From: Chryseobacterium sp.
GTDB lineage: Bacteria > Bacteroidota > Bacteroidia > Flavobacteriales > Weeksellaceae
NCBI GenBank assembly: GCA_030146295.1
Contig: JASLCD010000473.1
Location: 1 to 9,521, forward strand
Direction of reading: 5' to 3'
Length of the DNA stretch: 9,521 nt
How positions within the stretch are numbered: the first letter of the stretch is position 1; each line of letters begins with the position of its first letter. The notes under the pieces are model-generated. The model was not told the origin of the DNA, searched no databases, and was given only the letters and a program-made list of their open reading frames with translations. The translations under genes were made by a program, and so were the position numbers. Of the stretch, positions 6,327-9,521 are shown in pieces.

Positions 6327-6473
6327 ATGAAAAATTCTAAAAAAATTTCAAGAGACCAGTTAAAGAGTATTAACGGTGGAGCAGTCAGCTGTTCTGAAGC
6401 ATGCTGTCCACCTCCGGGAATAAAAAAATGCCCTTGGGTATTATGTATAGTCCCGTGTGAGGTATTAAGTTAA
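6327..6473 (+). CDS. Bacteriocin-like Gly-Gly-leader peptide 2, Cys-rich core
   Basis: A 48-residue precursor. The leader MKNSKKISRDQLKSINGG is identical to that of the preceding peptide at 12 of 18 positions, including the terminal Gly-Gly, while the 30-residue core is unrelated: AVSCSEACCPPPGIKKC (19-35) and then PWVLCIVPCEVLS. It has six Cys (22, 26, 27, 35, 40, 44), an adjacent Cys pair followed by three Pro, and a hydrophobic C-terminal half. This pattern suggests a compact, disulfide-stapled or otherwise cross-linked peptide. It is transcribed with peptide 1, being 28 bases downstream with no terminator between them. The start is supported by the leader match. Confidence 0.85.
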   Translation: MKNSKKISRDQLKSINGGAVSCSEACCPPPGIKKCPWVLCIVPCEVLS

Positions 6474-6494
6474 AAGACTGTATTCTCTAACATA

Positions 6495-6543
6495 AACCCT
6501 GCAATCCACACGAATTGCAGGGTTCTTATTATAAGTCTTTTTT
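6495..6543 (+). terminator. Terminator of the leader-peptide pair
   Basis: AACCCTGCAAT (6495-6505) and ATTGCAGGGTT (6514-6524) form a perfect 11-base-pair stem with an 8-base loop, followed by a U-rich stretch including CTTATT and a T7 run at 6537-6543. It begins 21 bases after the stop codon of peptide 2 and is the only clear terminator behind either peptide gene. Confidence 0.82.
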
Positions 6544-6557
6544 TACTTTATCGTAAA

Positions 6558-6728
6558 TTATTCTGTGGGCAGCTCGATGCTTTCAGGCAGCTGTTTTTAA
6601 AAACAGATTACAATAAAGCATAAGGGTTCACTTGATCAATCATATCCCCATCCCTATTCACAGTACCAAATGCCAGCTCTGTTTTCTATCAAAATATCCT
6701 TTACAGGCTGATTGAAATGAATGTAGAA
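6558..6728 (-). pseudogene. Decayed 3' end of an unidentified gene
   Basis: The minus strand carries protein-like stretches in shifted frames that follow one another: ENFYIHFNQPVKDILIEN (complement of about 6728-6675), then after a frameshift KTELAFGTVNRDGDMIDQV continuing NPYALL to a TAA at 6608-6610, then past an A-run frameshift FKKQLPESIELPTE-type residues ending in TAA at 6558-6560. Each piece has normal amino-acid composition, and joining them needs two frameshifts and one stop readthrough, so this looks like a gene remnant rather than noise. I do not recognise the family. The upstream end is open; no start codon is evident, and the plus-strand acetyltransferase follows. A 16-base palindrome CTGTTTTTAAAAACAG (6591-6606) sits at the second break. 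Confidence 0.45.
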
Positions 6729-6807
6729 ATTCTCAGATATGAAAAATATATTTTATATTGATATCCAATTAAAACAACAAAAAACATCGGATTTAAATAC
6801 CAGGCAA

Positions 6808-7245
6808 ATGATTATTGAACAATTATCTACCGACAATCTCAAACATCTGACTGCTCTTGTGCTGGAGTTATGGCCGGAATGTGTATTTGATGAAGAATAT
6901 GAGCAATATAAAAATTTGATTTACTCAGAAACTGAGGCTTGCTTTCTTGTAAAGGATCCCAATAAGTACATTGCCTTTATCCACTTATCCATCCGAAATG
7001 ATTATGTTGAAGGGGCATACAGCCTTCCTGTTGCCTATATTGAAGCTGTATATGTTCAACCGGAGTATCAAAAAAATGGAATCGCAAGGCAATTGGTTTC
7101 CCTGGCAGAAAGATGGGCTCTTCAAAAAGATATTAAACAAATCGCTTCTGACACCAATATGACCAATATACCGGGTATCGAATTTCACAAGAAAGCCGGT
7201 TTTAAGGAAGTGGAAAGAATTGTTTGCTTTATCAAAGATCTTTAA
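6808..7245 (+). CDS. AAC(6')-I-like aminoglycoside N-acetyltransferase
   Basis: A 145-residue GNAT enzyme matching in length and motifs the AAC(6')-I group that acetylates the 6'-amino group of aminoglycosides. Visible marks are ELWPECVFDEEY (20-31), FIHLSIRNDYVEGAYSLPVA (57-76), YIEAVYVQPEYQKNGIARQL (77-96), SDTNMTN (114-120), FHKKAGFKEVERIVCFIKDL (126-145). The R-x-D/E-Y-V-x-G and P-V-x-x-x-E-x-x-Y-V elements are shared with the Acinetobacter-type AAC(6') enzymes. The acetyl-CoA loop reads Q-K-N-G-I-A, with Gln where Arg is usual. The upstream in-frame ATG at 6739 would add 23 Lys/Asn-rich residues lacking family similarity, so the ATG at 6808 is preferred. No integron or insertion sequence flanks it, suggesting a chromosomal gene. 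Actual aminoglycoside activity is an inference. Confidence 0.82.
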   Translation: MIIEQLSTDNLKHLTALVLELWPECVFDEEYEQYKNLIYSETEACFLVKDPNKYIAFIHLSIRNDYVEGAYSLPVAYIEAVYVQPEYQKNGIARQLVSLAERWALQKDIKQIASDTNMTNIPGIEFHKKAGFKEVERIVCFIKDL

Positions 7246-7354
7246 AACTCTAAAAAGCATTCATCAGATAAAAGATTATGCTTTCATCTTTTCTCTCACT
7301 GGTGCGCGGCTGTTGATCATTATCAATTCTATTTCTTTTTGCAAAAGAATTCCT

Positions 7355-7822
7355 TTAAATCCTTTCAACTCTGCAATTATAACAACCTGGCCCTGCATTA
7401 TGTATATCGATATATTTTATTTCTTCGTTTCCGAAAATCCTTAAAATCTGTTCTTTGAGCTGGTTTCCTTCTGTAACAGATGTTTTTTTCATGATGCCGT
7501 TATCATTATAACCACGTAAAGAGAGAAGTCTGTGATTGAGCATTTTTGGAATTTCATTGGTATTCCAAATTGATGTTTTCGCTCCCTTTCTTACAAAGAT
7601 GGGTCCACTTGCCTGATAGGGAGAGCTTGTTTTGTGGTGTTGATAGGGTATTAGAATAACTTCTTCACCTATTTCTGCGTCTTCCAGACTTACCCGGCAG
7701 GGAAAACCCGGAAATTTGTCAACAATCATTTTTATTGCTCCTCTTTTTTCCAATTCTAAATTATTCAAGCTGAAAAGCGCTGAAAATTCTTTGTCTTCTA
7801 AAGATCTTATTTTAAAATTCAT
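7355..7822 (-). CDS. DUF1203 family protein
   Basis: A 155-residue protein from the ATG at 7822; a TTG-started frame to 7840 adds six residues and is less likely. It shows the family landmarks GFPCRVSLEDAEIGEEVILI (about 39-58), then PYQHHKTSSPYQASGPIFVR (59-78), the RLLSLRGY segment near 98-105, and a closing IHNAGPGCYNCRVERI (140-155) with two Cys. DUF1203 proteins are small cytosolic proteins of unknown function, found across bacteria. It is convergent with the acetyltransferase gene, with 109 bases between the stops, and appears monocistronic. Confidence 0.88.
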   Translation of the reverse strand: MNFKIRSLEDKEFSALFSLNNLELEKRGAIKMIVDKFPGFPCRVSLEDAEIGEEVILIPYQHHKTSSPYQASGPIFVRKGAKTSIWNTNEIPKMLNHRLLSLRGYNDNGIMKKTSVTEGNQLKEQILRIFGNEEIKYIDIHNAGPGCYNCRVERI

Positions 7823-7837
7823 AAGTATATTTTCATG

Positions 7838-7868
7838 CAAATTTCAGGTTTACCGTATGAGAAAACAA
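7838..7868 (-). promoter_or_regulatory. Possible promoter of the DUF1203 gene
   Basis: On the minus strand a TTG (complement of 7866-7868) is followed after 20 bases by GAAATTTG (complement of 7838-7845), one mismatch from TAnnTTTG. The spacing is that of Bacteroidota primary-sigma promoters. It would give a leader of about ten bases before the ATG at 7822, which is short but seen in the group. Confidence 0.35.
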
Positions 7869-8158
7869 TCCAAATCTTGCTATGTTTTAAGTTTTGGCTA
7901 CCTGTATATATTATTTCTCTTTATGACATATTTTAAAAGGGAATTGAAAAATATTCTTAAAAAAATTAATAAATGTTGAATAATGAAGTCAAAAACCACC
8001 TTTGGTAACTTGGGAATATAATAAAACTACTGAATATCTGTAGGTTTTTTGCGAAGAGGGAGGGAGTCCTGCCGAACGCTTATTGCCACTTTTAATATTT
8101 TGGAAAATTTTAAAATGCAGATGCAATATATTTGAATGTACCTTAAATGATAAAGCAA
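7869..8158. other. Gene-free stretch with a GC-richer patch
   Basis: About 290 bases without a believable start-to-stop gene. The segment near 8040-8095 is noticeably richer in G and C than its surroundings (GAGGGAGGGAGTCCTGCC). On the minus strand from about 8096 to 7990 a start-less open frame reads KSGNKRSAGLPPSSQKTYRY and on to a stop. Small inverted repeats are present: ACCA-CCTT-TGGT (about 7997-8008), and CTAC/GTAG followed by six T around 8026-8049. None forms a recognised RNA family to my eye. Confidence 0.4.
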
Positions 8159-8211
8159 TAAATAACGAAACAACATTGTACCTTATCCTGCTTATGTTGT
8201 TTCGTTATTTA
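8159..8211 (-). terminator. Long perfect inverted repeat, probable terminator of the hydrolase pair
   Basis: TAAATAACGAAACAACAT (8159-8176) and ATGTTGTTTCGTTATTTA (8194-8211) are exact reverse complements: an 18-base-pair stem with a 17-base loop. It starts 9 bases past the stop codon of the minus-strand hydrolase at 8221. On the minus strand the second arm is U-rich and is followed by TTGCTTT, so termination is plausible, though the long loop is unusual for a classic terminator. Confidence 0.65.
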
Positions 8212-8220
8212 AAATTTTCT

Positions 8221-9144
8221 TTATAAATTTTCTTTGAAAAAAGGAACTACTCTTTTCAAGGCCTGTTGAACGGGTTCAGGTTTATCATAAAGGTCATAGT
8301 GAGACCAACCTTCCACCACCAACAATTCTTTCTTTTTGGAGGCTGCACGACCATAAATTTCCTGGCCATCGCGATAGGCGCCAAAACCGCCTGGTTTATC
8401 ACCAATTACTACCAACAAGGGTTGTGTCAGCAGAGTCTCTGCATTACTAAAGGCATCCCAGTCTACAGCAGCTGCACGGTGTGAAAATAAAGCACTCGTA
8501 GCACCATTAGGCTGTGCCCCCCTTGAAGTTTTATAATAGTCTGTAGCTTCCAACACGTCAATATCTGTAATGCCTGCTTTTCTACCTTCTTCTACCGATG
8601 ACGGCAACAGTCCATCCACACGCTGTTCGGCTCCACGAGCTTCAGCAGTGCGTTGTTTGGCAATTGCTTCTAATGTACCAATCGGATCATATCCCGCAAA
8701 TCCTTCACGGCAAAGACGACCAAAATTTACGCCTGTAATACTTACCACTGCTTTTAAACGGCGTTCCGATTTGGCAGCACTGATAGAATACCCTCCGCCT
8801 CCACAGATACCCAATACGCCAATTCGGTTTTCATCTACAAAAGATAGTGTTACCAAATAATCACAGGCATACCTATAATCTTCGACCCGGAAAGACGGAT
8901 CTTCAATAAATCGAGGTTCACCCCCACTTTCCCCTTGAAATGAAGCATCGGGAACCAATACTACAAAGCCTGCATCTGCGAGAGCCTGTCCGTATACATT
9001 ACCTGATGTCTGCTCTTTACAGCTTCCTATTGGATGGGTACTGATAATGGTTGGATATTTTTTATTTTCATCAAAATCAGGTGGGAATAGTAAATTTGCT
9101 GCTATATCCCAATACAACGCTTTATATTTTACTGACTTTTTCAT
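8221..9144 (-). CDS. Alpha/beta hydrolase, YcjY/dienelactone-hydrolase-like
   Basis: A 307-residue cytosolic alpha/beta hydrolase. The N-terminal strands KALYWDIAANLLFPPDF (8-24) and YPTIISTHPIGSCKEQTSG (30-48) carry the oxyanion region. The nucleophile elbow is GICGGGGYSISAA (112-124), placing Cys114 where Ser usually sits, as in dienelactone hydrolases and the YcjY-type group. The acid is probably Asp249 in VIGDKPGG and the base His282 in WSHYDLY. The cap region 140-230 is long and Ala/Arg-rich. There is no signal peptide. The substrate is unknown. It lies 20 bases downstream of a second, related hydrolase, the two forming a tandem on the minus strand with a shared terminator beyond this gene. 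Confidence 0.88.
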   Translation of the reverse strand: MKKSVKYKALYWDIAANLLFPPDFDENKKYPTIISTHPIGSCKEQTSGNVYGQALADAGFVVLVPDASFQGESGGEPRFIEDPSFRVEDYRYACDYLVTLSFVDENRIGVLGICGGGGYSISAAKSERRLKAVVSITGVNFGRLCREGFAGYDPIGTLEAIAKQRTAEARGAEQRVDGLLPSSVEEGRKAGITDIDVLEATDYYKTSRGAQPNGATSALFSHRAAAVDWDAFSNAETLLTQPLLVVIGDKPGGFGAYRDGQEIYGRAASKKKELLVVEGWSHYDLYDKPEPVQQALKRVVPFFKENL

Positions 9145-9164
9145 TTTATCACATTTTAATTTAA

Positions 9165-9521
9165 TTACAATTTTTCAAAGAAGAAAGGAGCCAATTGAGA
9201 AATTGCTTCACTCACATAGTTTTCCCGATCATAAAGAGACATATGGTTTGCACCTTCTATCACATATTTTGTCTTATCAGTAGTTGCGGCGATTTTTAAC
9301 AGATCATCACTCATCCAAGCACTTCCGGCAACGCTTCCTACAATCGCCAGCAAAGGTTGTGTGAAAAATGCTTCAGCTTTATTATAGGCATCATAGGTAA
9401 TAATCTGTGTCAAGCTTCTTAATGTTGCCCATCCCGGCGCGGTAGGATATTGGCAACGATCGGTATGATAATATTCCCAAGCTTCTCTCAGTTCTTCATT
9501 GGGAGCATCTTCCTCTTTCAT
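9165..9521 (-). CDS. Alpha/beta hydrolase paralog, 3' part (cut by window edge)
   Basis: The last 118 codons of a gene that continues past the right edge; the Met at the edge is probably internal, since the family is about 300 residues. It aligns over its whole length with the C-terminal part of the neighbouring hydrolase: AWEYYHTDRC with ATDYYKTSRG, FFTQPLLAIVGSVAGS with LLTQPLLVVIGDKPGG, VIEGANHMSLYD with VVEGWSHYDLYD, LAPFFFEKL with VVPFFKENL. The catalytic His is retained (ANHMSLY), but the position of the neighbour's presumed acid (GDK) is Ser here (GSV), so the acid may be supplied from elsewhere. The nucleophile region is outside the window. It is probably co-transcribed with, and upstream of, the gene at 8221-9144. 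Confidence 0.85.
   Translation of the reverse strand: MKEEDAPNEELREAWEYYHTDRCQYPTAPGWATLRSLTQIITYDAYNKAEAFFTQPLLAIVGSVAGSAWMSDDLLKIAATTDKTKYVIEGANHMSLYDRENYVSEAISQLAPFFFEKL

Noticed and set aside
6739..6807. Upstream ATG of the AAC(6')-like gene
   Set aside because: The added 23 residues are Lys/Asn/Gln-rich and outside the family's usual 145-residue length; the ATG at 6808 matches the family N-terminus.
7246..7354. Bidirectional terminator between the AAC(6')-like and DUF1203 genes
   Set aside because: Only a 7-base arm pair with a long loop (AAAGCAT/ATGCTTT) is visible; too weak to call.
7716..7979. Plus-strand 87-codon frame overlapping the start of the DUF1203 gene
   Set aside because: It is mostly antisense to DUF1203 coding sequence; the Ile/Leu/Lys-rich tail reflects AT-rich DNA rather than a gene.
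8570..8860. Plus-strand 96-codon frame opposite the hydrolase
   Set aside because: Low-complexity Pro/Ser/Arg-rich translation antisense to a conserved catalytic region; a shadow.

Overview
The window reads as chromosomal DNA of a low-GC Bacteroidota, most likely a flavobacterium of the Chryseobacterium/Elizabethkingia type. The reasons are AT-rich intergenic DNA, no Shine-Dalgarno sequences, -7 promoter boxes of the TAnnTTTG form, signal peptides ending in a small residue before Gln (AFS-Q, VYG-Q), and short 'bacteriocin-like' Gly-Gly-leader peptides of the kind common in Chryseobacterium. The genus is an inference.

Layout. (1) Positions 1-290 hold the 5' half of a cobalamin riboswitch on the minus strand, whose controlled gene lies beyond the left edge, plus AT-rich leader DNA. 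(2) 291-542 is a doubtful small ORF facing a secreted protein of unknown function (539-1081, minus) that ends in a clear hairpin-plus-U terminator. (3) 1167-2228 (minus) is a two-gene unit of GNAT acetyltransferases, one RimJ/RimL-like and one resembling spermidine/spermine (diamine) acetyltransferase. It diverges from a MocR/GabR-type regulator (2334-3812, plus). The 105-bp gap carries back-to-back TAnnTTTG boxes and repeated CCAAT half-sites. (4) 3966-5880 (minus) is a probable three-gene operon: exported alpha/beta hydrolase, RibD-C/DHFR-like reductase, VOC protein. (5) 6155-6473 (plus) holds two tandem genes, absent from standard-length ORF calls, for 47- and 48-residue peptides with near-identical Gly-Gly leaders and different Cys-rich cores, closed by a perfect terminator hairpin. 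(6) 6558-6728 (minus) looks like the decayed 3' end of a gene, followed by an AAC(6')-I-like aminoglycoside acetyltransferase (6808-7245, plus) that converges on a DUF1203 gene (7355-7822, minus). (7) 7823-8220 is a gene-free stretch with a long perfect inverted repeat at its end. (8) 8221-9521 (minus) holds two tandem, related alpha/beta hydrolases, the upstream one cut by the window edge.

How the parts work together. The most coherent units are the MocR regulator with its divergent acetyltransferase pair (probably a small ligand-responsive regulon), the tandem leader peptides (a precursor cassette for an exported peptide product, with no exporter or maturation enzyme in view), and the hydrolase tandem. 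The remainder looks like accessory small-molecule-modifying enzymes. The least described items are the double-peptide cassette and the operator architecture. I saw no tRNA, rRNA, CRISPR array, complete insertion sequence or phage gene.
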